Shown in pieces: positions 18,801 through 25,657 of a stretch of DNA of 64,000 nucleotides. How positions within the stretch are numbered: the stretch's first letter is position 1; each line of letters opens with the position of its first letter. Under the pieces are notes generated by a model. That model saw only the letters and a list, made by a program, of their open reading frames with translations. It was not told where the DNA came from and made no database searches. Source of the stretch: Streptomyces hiroshimensis. GTDB lineage: Bacteria > Actinomycetota > Actinomycetes > Streptomycetales > Streptomycetaceae. The position numbers and the translations under genes were made by a program. Where the stretch lies: contig NZ_BMUT01000007.1 of assembly GCF_014650335.1 (NCBI RefSeq), positions 315,864 to 379,863 on the forward strand, given 5' to 3'.

Positions 18801-20492
18801 GCCAAGCGCGACCTCCTGCGCGCCCTGGGTGTCGAACACGTCCTGGACTCGCGCAGCCTGGCCTTCGCCGGCCGGGTGCGGGAGCTGACCGGCGGGCGCG
18901 GCGTCGACGTCGTCCTCAACTCCCTCGCGGGCGAGGCGGTTTCCCGCAGCCTGGAGCTGCTCCGGCCGGGCGGCCGCTTCGTCGAGCTCGGCAAGCGCGA
19001 TATCCTGGAGAACAACCGGCTGCTGCTGCGCCCCTTCGAGCGCGATCTCGCCTTCTTCGGTGTCAACCTCCTCGCGCTGCTGGCCGACCCCGGGCGGGCG
19101 GCCTCCCTGTTCGCCGAGGTCAAGGAGCGCATCCAGGCAGGGGATTACCGTCCGCTGCCGCACACGGTCTTCCCCGCCGCCCGCGCCGAGGAGGCCTTCC
19201 GCCTCCTGCAGCACTCCCGGCACATCGGCAAGGTCGTCGTCTCCTTCGACCCGCTCGACGAGCCCGCCCTGGTCGAACCCCTGGCCCGCGCCCCGCGCTT
19301 CGACCCCGGCGCCACCTACCTCGTCACCGGAGGCCTCGGCGGCTACGGCGCGGCCACCGCGCACTGGCTCGCCGACCACGGCGCGCGCCACCTGGCCCTC
19401 GTCGGACGCAGGGGGGCGCGGACCCCGGGCTGCGAGGTGCTGCTCGCCGATCTGGAGAAGCGCGGCGTGCGCGCCGTGCCCTACGCGGCGGACGTCGCCG
19501 ATCTGCCCTCCATGCGGCGTGTGGTGGAGGAGATCGACGCGGGCGGACACCGGCTGCGCGGCGTGGTGCACTGCGCGATGCACCTCGACGACGCCCCGCT
19601 GGAAGAGCTCACCGACGACCGGTTCCGCGCCGTGCTGGCCCCCAAGGCCGGGGGCGCGGCCGTGCTCGACGCGCTCACGCGCGGCCGGGAGGACCTGGAG
19701 CTGTTCCTGATGTTCTCCTCCGTCGCCGCACGCGTCGGGCAGGTCACCCAGGCCCCCTACGCCGCGGGCAACCTCTTCCTCGAAGCTATGGTCCGCCGGC
19801 GCCGGCGCGACGGCGAGGCAGGGCTGGCCGTGGGCTGGGGCGCCCTCGGCGGTACCGGCTACGTGGCCCGCAACGGCCTCGCCCGCGCCCTGGAGAGCGG
19901 CGGCCTGGAGACGCTCTCCCCGCGCGAGGTGTTCGACGCGGCCGGCGTACTGCTGAGCGACGGCACGGAGGTCGCGGGGGCCGGCCGGTACAACTGGGCG
20001 CGGCTGCGCGGCTGCCTGCCCGCGCTCGACGCGCCCCGGTACCGGCAGCTGGTTCCCGAGCCCGACGAGGAGACCGGCCGTACCCACGAGGAGATCGTGC
20101 AGGCCCTGTCGGCGATGAGCCCCGCGGACGCCCTGCACGCGCTGGCCGGGAACCTCGTACGGATCCTGGCCGACATCCTCCACCTCGACCCCGGCCGTAT
20201 CGACCCGTCCCGGCGGCTGGAGGACTACGGCGTGGACTCCCTCATGGCCGCCGAGCTCCTCGCCACGCTGCGGCGGCGCTTCGACGTCCAGGTGCCGCCC
20301 ATGGAGCTGATGCGCAGCGGCGGCACGGTCCTCGACATGGCGCGCATCGTGCAGCTGCGGCTGGGCCTGGGCGCCGGCACGGCCGCCCTGCAGCCCGCTG
20401 CTCCTGACAGCGGGTCCGCGGCCGCGCCCCGGCCCGGCGTGCCCACGCAGCCCGGCCCGGCCGCGGACCCGGCGGGCCAGGCGCCGTGCTGA
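12894..20492 (+). CDS. Highly reducing iterative-type I PKS (KS-AT-DH-MT-ER-KR-ACP)
   Basis: A 2532-residue single-module polyketide synthase. I chose the GTG at 12894 because AGGAAAGG lies 8 bases upstream; in-frame starts further up (12765, 12828) add unconserved residues. KS: residues about 13-450, with active Cys185 in D-T-A-C-S-S, H320 in H-G-T-G-T and later G-H-L-E-P. AT: about 550-850, with Ser644 in G-H-S-V-G-E and H-A-F-H-S, which points to malonyl-CoA. DH: about 915-1190, with H946 (H-x-x-x-G-x-x-x-x-P) and D1107. C-methyltransferase: E-I-G-A-G-T-G-G near 1407. A structural pseudo-KR follows, then ER (about 1795-2120, G-G-A-G-G-V-G) and KR (about 2140-2400, T-G-G-L-G-G-Y-G). The ACP has Ser2449 in V-D-S-L. 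There is no thioesterase or reductase domain. The layout is that of fungal highly reducing PKSs and of mycobacterial lipid synthases plus an MT. It overlaps the MMPL gene by 7 bases. Confidence 0.93.
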   Translation: MHPEGSEGSAENDRAVAVVGAACRLPGGISDLAGLWEALEQGRDLITRVPDDRFETARFVDESARRAGKSYTAAGGFLDDVAGFDAGYFGISPREAAQMDPQQRMLLEMTAEALDDAAIDPAALAGSDTAVYVGVSDASYGAQQMLRIEGVDAYTMTGGAASIAANRISYAFDLRGPSMAVDTACSSALVALDRACRTLREGTSRTAVSAGVNVLLSPYPYVGFSQASMLSPHGRCASFSAAADGYVRAEGGGVVVLKLLRDALADGDRIHGVILASAANSDGRTAGLALPNPRAQEALLTSVYEQAGVDPDDVVYLEAHGTGTPAGDPAECEAIGRALGARRRTGALPIGSVKSNLGHLEPASGMAGLFKALLVLRHGRIPASLHALPLNPGIDFEGLGLAPATEARPVGEAQGQGRPVVGVNSFGFGGANAHAVVAAAPAAPRRARHAAGRARTLPFVVSARTPEALAQAAARTAERLAQTGPDDFYDLAHTSCARRGKHPYRAAVLADGPQEAAQALGRLARRSALPPQPAPAGPAAEAVTGEAVRQGRIAFAFSGNGSQWAGMGADLLAAEPAFRAAVEAVDEVLAPRLGWSVVRELTQASPGRLKATEVAQPLLFTLQTGVVAVLRAHGITPSAVLGHSVGEVAAAYAAGALTLDQAAWVIAERSRAQAAVAGCGRMAAVGMSREQAADLLAGYPGLEIAGVNTRRDVTVAGPQKQLYRLLGDLAGQSVVCAELDLDHAFHSAAMDPLREPLHEALAGLSPSPVRVPLLSTVTGEPLEGPELDADYWWRNVREPVLFADAVEQALGRGADVFLEVGPQPVLQSYLRRITAAHDAPGLRAVTRTLRKGDDGVRALHTAVASLLAAGAEADWSARFPRPGRVASLPAYPWQRERHWSGGPESWVRSSGEGRTEHPLLGERMPAPLPVWHGAVEPARLPWVADHRLAGSVVMPATAYVEMALAAGRQVLDTAVEADHLEFVRPLFVPWGEPGTVHTQVSFDPEDGVVLISSTDDQVTAQRRHARGRVRARWGQPPAPVDLAGARARCGRRVGGEEHYRQVGEAGLGYGPSFQVLTELWAGEGEVVAAYGDPGPLEGLGVSPALLDGAVQTGAPLLDDEILAGYTYLPAAMDAVRVWRSPAPKGAVHVRERGRTATEVCWDITVTDEDGTVAVELKGCRMRRLTGARRTPVTRQETVLRAAPRPGAPQGTGPVAAPQEIAERAAGRILALRRDWRAAGYPRFAARLQQAAAHAYATALPGLLPEGEGSFTVGDLVAGGMLPRHRQAMELMLTAMTQYGLVRQDPDGRWLREAAPRCAIGMLREALRDQPAFSTELTLVVRQFLHLGDVLRGTRDPLDLLGVEGATSSLEQLYDVAPVLRFHNRVAQALVREIVASLPDDRPLRVLEIGAGTGGTTAALLPLLPAGRTRYLFTDVSSSFFARARQRFAAYDFVDYRAFDVDADPAGQDLPGGGFDLVIAANSLHTSTDLEAAVRRVAALTAPGGRLLMLESHDPLFLLPFFGTLESFWNRTDTGLRPRSPLLGREEWAELLARCGFTGTVRTGDDAEPACEDFSVFLSARADRPVRPPALPAAGIGTAWVLASEAPEEDGLVGATAGLLRAADAVEVHTTVAGEDPDAWAPLLSRETVIVLVLAPAGADDPVEVVERATRRSAVLRALAVACGRLHGSESISLWLVTRPCGAVPEPGPADSSPADAAAWGMAQCFGNEQAALTTRRLSLARCGDTAADADRLARELLAPSDESEVVLTRGGGRFVPRDRDFPRPLVPSSAVGAFALEVREPGLSFRPAWVETPRPAPGPGQVLIAVRAAALNYRDVVLATGALAGEDSADGRFEAAYGLECAGTVTAVGPGVTGIAVGEWVFASGSDCLASHMVTSADAVARIPDGTGFAEAATLPAVFLTVHYGLGWQAGLSAGETVLVHGGAGGVGLAALQYARLHGAQVIATAGSPAKRDLLRALGVEHVLDSRSLAFAGRVRELTGGRGVDVVLNSLAGEAVSRSLELLRPGGRFVELGKRDILENNRLLLRPFERDLAFFGVNLLALLADPGRAASLFAEVKERIQAGDYRPLPHTVFPAARAEEAFRLLQHSRHIGKVVVSFDPLDEPALVEPLARAPRFDPGATYLVTGGLGGYGAATAHWLADHGARHLALVGRRGARTPGCEVLLADLEKRGVRAVPYAADVADLPSMRRVVEEIDAGGHRLRGVVHCAMHLDDAPLEELTDDRFRAVLAPKAGGAAVLDALTRGREDLELFLMFSSVAARVGQVTQAPYAAGNLFLEAMVRRRRRDGEAGLAVGWGALGGTGYVARNGLARALESGGLETLSPREVFDAAGVLLSDGTEVAGAGRYNWARLRGCLPALDAPRYRQLVPEPDEETGRTHEEIVQALSAMSPADALHALAGNLVRILADILHLDPGRIDPSRRLEDYGVDSLMAAELLATLRRRFDVQVPPMELMRSGGTVLDMARIVQLRLGLGAGTAALQPAAPDSGSAAAPRPGVPTQPGPAADPAGQAPC

Positions 20493-22867
20493 CGTCCCTG
20501 GCCCGCTACTGCGCCCGCCGCCGCCGGCCGGTCCTCGTCCTGGCCGCGCTCGCCGCCGTGGCCTGCGCCCTGCTCGGGCACGGGGTGGCGTCCCGGCTGG
20601 CGAGTGGCGGCTGGACGGCGCCGGGCTCGCCCTCGGCCCGCGCCGAGGCCCTGCTGACGGACCGTTTCCACGCGGGCGCGCCCGATGTCGTGCTGCTGGC
20701 CCGGGCGCAGGACTCCGTGGACGCTCCCGCGGCGCGTGCGGCAGGCCTGGCCCTGGCCGGCCGCCTGTGCCGCGAGCCCGGGGTGACCGGTGTCGACTCC
20801 TACTGGACCGGCCCGGTCGCCCGCGGCTCGTGTCCTACGACTCCTACGACGGGAGGCGGCAGGGCGCCGGGAGGCGGTGCCGATGTGGACGATGCCGCGC
20901 TGCGCTCGGACGATGCCCGGACCGCGCTCGTGGCGGTGCGCCTGGACGGGGACGGGCGCACCGGCCGGGCGGCCGTCGAGCGCCTGTTGCCGGCCGTCAC
21001 CGCGCCGCACGGCCCTCTGCAGGTGCAGGCGACCGGGCATGCCGTCCTCGACCGCGCCCTGGAGCGCTACAGCGAGCGGGACCTGCTGCGTACTGAACTG
21101 ATCGCCCTTCCCGCCACGTTGCTGCTGCTCGTGTTCGTCTTCGGGAGCGTGGCCGCGGCCTGCCTGCCGCTCGCGGTGGGCGCGGTCGCCGTGGCCGGAA
21201 CGCTGGCCGTGCTGCGGGGCCTGACCGCCGTGACCGAGGTGTCGACGTTCGCGCTGAACCTCACGGGCGCCGTCGGCCTCGCGCTGTCCGTCGACTACAG
21301 CCTCTACCTGGTGGCGCGCTACCGCGAGGAGATCGCCTCCGGAAGCCCGCCGGAGGCCGCTCTGGAGGGAGCGGTGCGGTCGGCCGGGCGGATCGTCGTC
21401 GTCTCGGCGGCGGCCGTGGCGCTGTGCCTGCTCGGCCTGCTGGCGTTCCCGCTGTACTTCCTGCGGTCGTTGGCCTACGCCGGGGTCAGCGTGGTGCTGC
21501 TCGCGGCGCTCGCCGCCCTGGTGCTCGTCCCCGCGGCGCTGGCCTGCTTCCCCCGGGCGATCGGCCGGGGCGACCTGTTCGCGCGCTGGCGCAGGGCGCC
21601 GGGCCGCGCCGGGGGCGGATGGCGGCGGCTGGCCCTGCGCGTGATGCGCCGTCCCCTGCTCGTCACGGCGCTCGCCACCGGGGTGCTGCTCGTCCTCGCG
21701 CTCCCCTTCCGTCAGGTCGTGTTCGGTTTCAGCGACGACCGGGTCCTGCCCCGCGACGCCCCCGAGGTGCGGGCGACCCAGGCCCTGCGGGACGGCTTCC
21801 CTCAGCTGCGCAACCCCGTCGAGGTGGCCCTGCCCGGGTGGCGGCCCGACCGTCCCGGGCGCATCGCGGAGCTGGACGCGTACGCCCGGCGGCTGTCGGC
21901 CCTCCCGGGCGTCCAGGGGGTACGGACCGCGACCGGCTCGTACGTCCTGGGCCAGGACGTCCCCCTCGCCTGCCCGGCCGAGGCCTCCCCCGCGCACGGC
22001 ACGCTGCCGGGCTGCCCGGCCCTGCGCCACTTCACCTCGCCGGCGGGCACCTGGCTGGCGGTCAGCGGCGCGGCGGAGCCGTACGCCCCCGCGTCCACCG
22101 CGCTCGTCGCCCGGCTGCAGGCGGCCCGGGCGCCGACGCCTGCGGCGCCGCTCGTCGGCGGGCCCACGGCGCAGTTCCGGGACGCCCGGGACACCCTCGC
22201 GCAGCGGCTGCCGTGGGCGCTGGGGGCGATGGCCGTCGCCACGTTCGTGCTGCTCCTGGCCTTCACCCGGAGCGTGTTCCTGCCCCTGAAGGCGCTCGCG
22301 GTCAACCTGCTCAGCCTGACTGCGACGTTCGGCGCGATGGTGTTCGTCTTCCAGCAGGGACACTTGAAGTGGCTGGTGGGGGACTTCACGGCCACGGGCA
22401 CGGTCAGCGTCGTCATGCCCGTCGTCGCGTTCTGCCTCGCCTTCGGGCTGTCCCTGGACTACGAGATCCTGCTGCTGGCCCGGATCGGCGAGGCCCACGC
22501 CCGCACCGGCGACACCGTACGGGCGACGGCCGCCGGGCTCCAGGCGGCGGGGCCGCTGTTCACCGCGTCCGCCGCGCTCGTCCTGACGGTGCTGCTCGCC
22601 CTCGCCACGGCCGAGGTCGCCCTGATGAAGCTCCTCGCCGTCACGACCGCCCTGTCGGTCGTGCTGGACGCCGCGGTGATCCGCCCGCTCCTCGTACCGG
22701 CCGTCATGCGGCTCGCCGGCCGCGCCAACTGGTGGATGCCGGCGCTGCCCCGGCGCGCCGCGCGCACCGTACTGCCACAGCCGTCGCCGTCCCCCGAAAC
22801 GGCCGGCGCGTCACGCCTCGGCACCTCCGGCGCTTCCAGCACCTCCCGGAACAAGGAGCGTTCATGA
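20486..22867 (+). CDS. MMPL/RND-family lipid transporter
   Basis: A 793-residue membrane protein from a GTG overlapping the PKS stop. It has the RND two-half layout: one TM helix, an extracytoplasmic loop (about 35-200), five helices, a second loop (about 395-570) and five helices. The Asp-Tyr proton-relay pair appears in each half (S-V-D-Y-S-L-Y-L and S-L-D-Y-E-I-L-L). MMPL proteins export polyketide lipids in mycobacteria (MmpL7, MmpL8) and act in some actinomycete pathways. Coupling to the PKS strongly suggests that it moves the PKS product across the membrane. A low-complexity C-terminal tail precedes the ATGA overlap with the next gene. Confidence 0.92.
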   Translation: MLTSLARYCARRRRPVLVLAALAAVACALLGHGVASRLASGGWTAPGSPSARAEALLTDRFHAGAPDVVLLARAQDSVDAPAARAAGLALAGRLCREPGVTGVDSYWTGPVARGSCPTTPTTGGGRAPGGGADVDDAALRSDDARTALVAVRLDGDGRTGRAAVERLLPAVTAPHGPLQVQATGHAVLDRALERYSERDLLRTELIALPATLLLLVFVFGSVAAACLPLAVGAVAVAGTLAVLRGLTAVTEVSTFALNLTGAVGLALSVDYSLYLVARYREEIASGSPPEAALEGAVRSAGRIVVVSAAAVALCLLGLLAFPLYFLRSLAYAGVSVVLLAALAALVLVPAALACFPRAIGRGDLFARWRRAPGRAGGGWRRLALRVMRRPLLVTALATGVLLVLALPFRQVVFGFSDDRVLPRDAPEVRATQALRDGFPQLRNPVEVALPGWRPDRPGRIAELDAYARRLSALPGVQGVRTATGSYVLGQDVPLACPAEASPAHGTLPGCPALRHFTSPAGTWLAVSGAAEPYAPASTALVARLQAARAPTPAAPLVGGPTAQFRDARDTLAQRLPWALGAMAVATFVLLLAFTRSVFLPLKALAVNLLSLTATFGAMVFVFQQGHLKWLVGDFTATGTVSVVMPVVAFCLAFGLSLDYEILLLARIGEAHARTGDTVRATAAGLQAAGPLFTASAALVLTVLLALATAEVALMKLLAVTTALSVVLDAAVIRPLLVPAVMRLAGRANWWMPALPRRAARTVLPQPSPSPETAGASRLGTSGASSTSRNKERS

Positions 22868-23505
22868 CCGACTCCACGACCGAACCCCATGGCCCACTCC
22901 ATGGCCGAGGAGCCCTCGTGACCCCCGCCCGGCCCGTCCCGCTCGCCCGGCGCCTCCTGACGATCACGGTGTCCGCCCTCCTCGCCCTCGGCACGACGGC
23001 CGCCGCCGGGCGGACCCAGGAGGCCACCGCGCAGGCGCCGGGCACCCGTCTCACGTGCTCCGTGCGGACGGTGCCGGGCAGGCCGCTGACGTTCAGCCCG
23101 CCGCTCGGGGCCATGGCGCGACCGGTCACCGCCACCGGGGCCGTGCTGCTGGACGGCTGCTCCTCGCCGGACGGGAGCGCGCCGCGCATCGCCTCCGGCC
23201 GGCTCGACTTCCGCGGCAGCGGGCGGGCGAGCTGTACGCGCGTGACCGGCGCCCGGGGGACGGGCCGGCTCGTCTGGTACGGCGCAGCCGGCCGCCAGGG
23301 CCGGGCCCTGGGCACGTCGGCGCTCACGCTCACCCCGCACCCGGGCGCCTCCTCCGTCGCCGCGGGCTTCCTGTCCGGCACGGTCGCGTCCGGGATGCTC
23401 GCCCACCGGCAGGTCACGGGGCACGTCTCCGCCGCGGGCACCAGCCGCTGCCTCACCCGGGGGCTGCCGGCGGTCGAGGCCGCGGGCCGCGTCTCCTTCT
23501 CCTGA
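22864..23505 (+). CDS. Secreted protein of the PKS-MMPL operon, unknown family
   Basis: A 213-residue protein with an ATGA overlap with the MMPL stop. An N-terminal cytoplasmic stretch (1-30) is followed by one hydrophobic segment (about 31-52) that ends in A-A-A-G, so it is either exported or membrane-anchored with the C-terminal part outside. The outer part has four cysteines, consistent with two disulfides, and is rich in Gly, Ser and Thr, suggesting a beta-rich fold. I do not recognise the family. Its position suggests a periplasmic or surface partner of the transporter, or a carrier of the lipid product. Confidence 0.75.
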   Translation: MTDSTTEPHGPLHGRGALVTPARPVPLARRLLTITVSALLALGTTAAAGRTQEATAQAPGTRLTCSVRTVPGRPLTFSPPLGAMARPVTATGAVLLDGCSSPDGSAPRIASGRLDFRGSGRASCTRVTGARGTGRLVWYGAAGRQGRALGTSALTLTPHPGASSVAAGFLSGTVASGMLAHRQVTGHVSAAGTSRCLTRGLPAVEAAGRVSFS

Positions 23506-23654
23506 ACGCTCTCCGTGCGCGCCGCCCCTGAACGATCTTCCTACGTGATACGGCAGTTCACGGGGGAGGCGGCCCGCCCCGGGGTAGCGGCGCGTGCGGT
23601 TCCGGCGGCAAGGTGGGGGTGCACCAGGAACACGGAAGCGGGAGGGGACGTCCG

Positions 23655-24200
23655 GTGAGCGGACTCAACAAGGGGACGGGCAGCCTCAGCAAGGGGCTGG
23701 GCAAGGTCCAGGTGTCATTGAGATGGGATCCGAGCCCTATGGGCATGCCCGACAACGACCTCGACCTCATCGCGGCCACGTACACCGCGGAGGAGCCGTA
23801 CGGCAAGCCGGCCTATCTCGTGCACTTCGACAGCCGGTCACCCGACGGCACGATCCTCCTCAACCGTGACAGCCGCACCGGCATGGGGCTCGGCTCGGAC
23901 GAGGTCATGACGCTGGAGTTCGACCGGCTGTCGCCCTCGTACGCCCGGGTCGTCGTCGGGGTGGCCATACAGCAGGGCGGCGGCCGCAAGACCTTCGGCG
24001 AGGTGGCCAACACCGGCGTCCGCGTCACGGAGGGGTACACCGAGCTGGCCGCGGACGACTTCACGAGCGTCGCCGAGGCGACGGCGGCGACGGTCGTGGA
24101 GTTCGTACGCACCGGTCAGGGCACATGGGAGTGCCGCCGCGCCGTGCGAGGCTTCGACGCCGATCCGGTGGCCTTCGCAGCGGTGATGGGCAGCGCCTGA
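23655..24200 (+). CDS. terD: TerD family stress protein
   Basis: A 181-residue protein; the GTG at 23655 has GGAGGGG ten bases upstream. An extra N-terminal segment (1-20, rich in Gly, Lys and Ser) precedes the TerD domain. The domain shows D-N-D-L-D-L-I-A, the Asp-rich calcium-binding style turns, T-G-M-G-L-G-S-D-E and the C-terminal G-x-W-E-C-R-R-A-V-R-G-F. TerD proteins are calcium-binding cytoplasmic proteins linked to tellurite and other stress resistance, and to differentiation in Streptomyces. The gene stands alone and is convergent with the serine hydrolase. Confidence 0.88.
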   Translation: MSGLNKGTGSLSKGLGKVQVSLRWDPSPMGMPDNDLDLIAATYTAEEPYGKPAYLVHFDSRSPDGTILLNRDSRTGMGLGSDEVMTLEFDRLSPSYARVVVGVAIQQGGGRKTFGEVANTGVRVTEGYTELAADDFTSVAEATAATVVEFVRTGQGTWECRRAVRGFDADPVAFAAVMGSA

Positions 24201-24301
24201 CCCGGACGGGAGCGCCGCACGGCACGCTCACACGCGCGCTCGGGCGGCACTCCCCCGTACCGGGTCCTGCCGGCCGGCCCAGGGCTCGCTCAGGCCGGCC
24301 C

Positions 24302-24380
24302 GGCCTCTTCGATGCAGGCCTCCTTCGTTCCGGGCCTCCTTCGACGCGGGCCTCCTTCGATGCGGGCCTACTTCGACCCA
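24302..24380 (+). repeat. Five tandem 15-16 bp repeats between convergent genes
   Basis: Imperfect units of the form GGCCTCCTTCGATGCG start at 24302, 24317, 24333, 24349 and 24365. The last unit covers the stop and final codons of the serine hydrolase on the other strand. Spacing is regular (one unit of 15, four of 16 bases). Such an array may end transcription or be a slippage product. Confidence 0.8.
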
Positions 24381-25594
24381 GGGCAGAACTCCGCCTTGAA
24401 GACGTCCCCGGCGGCGTCCGTGTCGCTCAAGGTGTCGGTGTTGAAGTTGAAGACCAGGCTGTGCCGGGTGTCCGCCGAGACGAAGGCGACGCTCTGCGTC
24501 CCGACGAACAGTCCGGTGTGCCCCCACACTTCCGTCCCGCAGAGCGTGAAGCGGAACAGCCCCAGGCCGTACGCCGCGCCGGAATCCTCCCCGGTGGGGA
24601 CGGTCGTCTTCAGCTCCCGCTGCTGCGCCGGCGGCAGCAGTCCGCCCTGCAGCAGGGCGGTGAGGAAGCGGTCGAGGTCTTCCGGGGAGCTGATCAGGTC
24701 GCCGGTGGCCCGGATCAGTGAGGGGTCGAAGTCGGTGACGTCGTGCATCCTGCGGTCCGGGTCGTCGGTGAACCAGCTGTAGCTGCGTCCGGCGGGGGCC
24801 GGGACCGTGCGCTCGTGGCGCGGCAGGCGGGTGGAGTGCAGGCCGAGCGGTGCGATGATCCGGCGCTCGACCTCCTCCTCGTAGGACCGTCCGGTCGCCT
24901 TCTCCATGATGAGGGCGGCGAGGACGTAGCCCGTGGGGGTGTACGCGTAGCGGGTGCCCGGTGCGAAGTTCGGCGGGTGGGCCGTTGCGGTCCGCACGAT
25001 GCGCCGGGGTGTCCAGCGGTCGTAACGGTGCTCCAGGAACGCGGTGGTGGTGAGGTTCTTCAGGACCCCGGGGTCCTCGGTGTAGTCGAAGAGTCCGCTG
25101 GTCTGCTGGAGGAGATGGCGCAGGGTGATCCTGCGGCCGTCGTTGCCGTGCCCCTGCACCATGCCGGGAAGCCACTTCTCGACGGTGTCGTCCAGAGAGA
25201 GCCGGTGCTCGGCCTCCAGTTGGAGGATGACGGTGGCGATGAGGGGCTTGGTGATGCTGCCGGCGCGGAAGCGGTCCCCGGGGAGCCTCGGCCTCTTGGT
25301 GTACAGGTCGGCGACGCCGGCGGAGCCGTTCCAGGTGCCGTGGGAGTCCCGGGCCCGGGCCAGGGCGCCGGGGACGCCCGCCTTGACGGCGGTGTCCAGG
25401 GCGGCCTGGGTGCGCTCGTGTCCTCCGCCGCGCGCGGCGGGCAGGACGTGGACGGTGGCGTCCGCCGGAGCGGATGCCGGCACGGCCCCCGCCGGATCGG
25501 GTGCAGGAGCGGCCCCCGCCATCGCGGCGGCCGTCAGGAGTGCGGCCAGCACGGCTCGCGCCGTACGGACCGTCCTCGGTGGACGCTTCGTCAT
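24368..25594 (-). CDS. Secreted serine hydrolase, beta-lactamase/DD-peptidase (class C) family
   Basis: A 408-residue protein from the ATG at 25594, with AAGGAGG upstream. The signal peptide is about 1-40. The nucleophile motif S-I-T-K (S-x-x-K) is near residue 113 and H-T-G (the KTG equivalent) near 344. The second motif, normally Y-x-N, reads Y-T-P, so the asparagine is replaced. Related enzymes are DD-carboxypeptidases (R61 type), esterases and peptidases acting outside the membrane. It lies 63 bases downstream of the ABC exporter gene and is likely co-transcribed with it. Confidence 0.85.
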   Translation of the reverse strand: MTKRPPRTVRTARAVLAALLTAAAMAGAAPAPDPAGAVPASAPADATVHVLPAARGGGHERTQAALDTAVKAGVPGALARARDSHGTWNGSAGVADLYTKRPRLPGDRFRAGSITKPLIATVILQLEAEHRLSLDDTVEKWLPGMVQGHGNDGRRITLRHLLQQTSGLFDYTEDPGVLKNLTTTAFLEHRYDRWTPRRIVRTATAHPPNFAPGTRYAYTPTGYVLAALIMEKATGRSYEEEVERRIIAPLGLHSTRLPRHERTVPAPAGRSYSWFTDDPDRRMHDVTDFDPSLIRATGDLISSPEDLDRFLTALLQGGLLPPAQQRELKTTVPTGEDSGAAYGLGLFRFTLCGTEVWGHTGLFVGTQSVAFVSADTRHSLVFNFNTDTLSDTDAAGDVFKAEFCPGSK

Positions 25595-25657
25595 GACAGC
25601 CCTCCTTCAGCGGGGGTCGGTGGTGTCGGTGCGCGTTCGGGTCCGGGAGCGGGGCGG

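Noticed and set aside
12909..20183. A very long open frame antisense to the PKS
   Set aside because: High G+C and third-position bias open antisense frames. The translation is low-complexity Arg/Gly/Pro/Gln and the sense frame has all PKS motifs.
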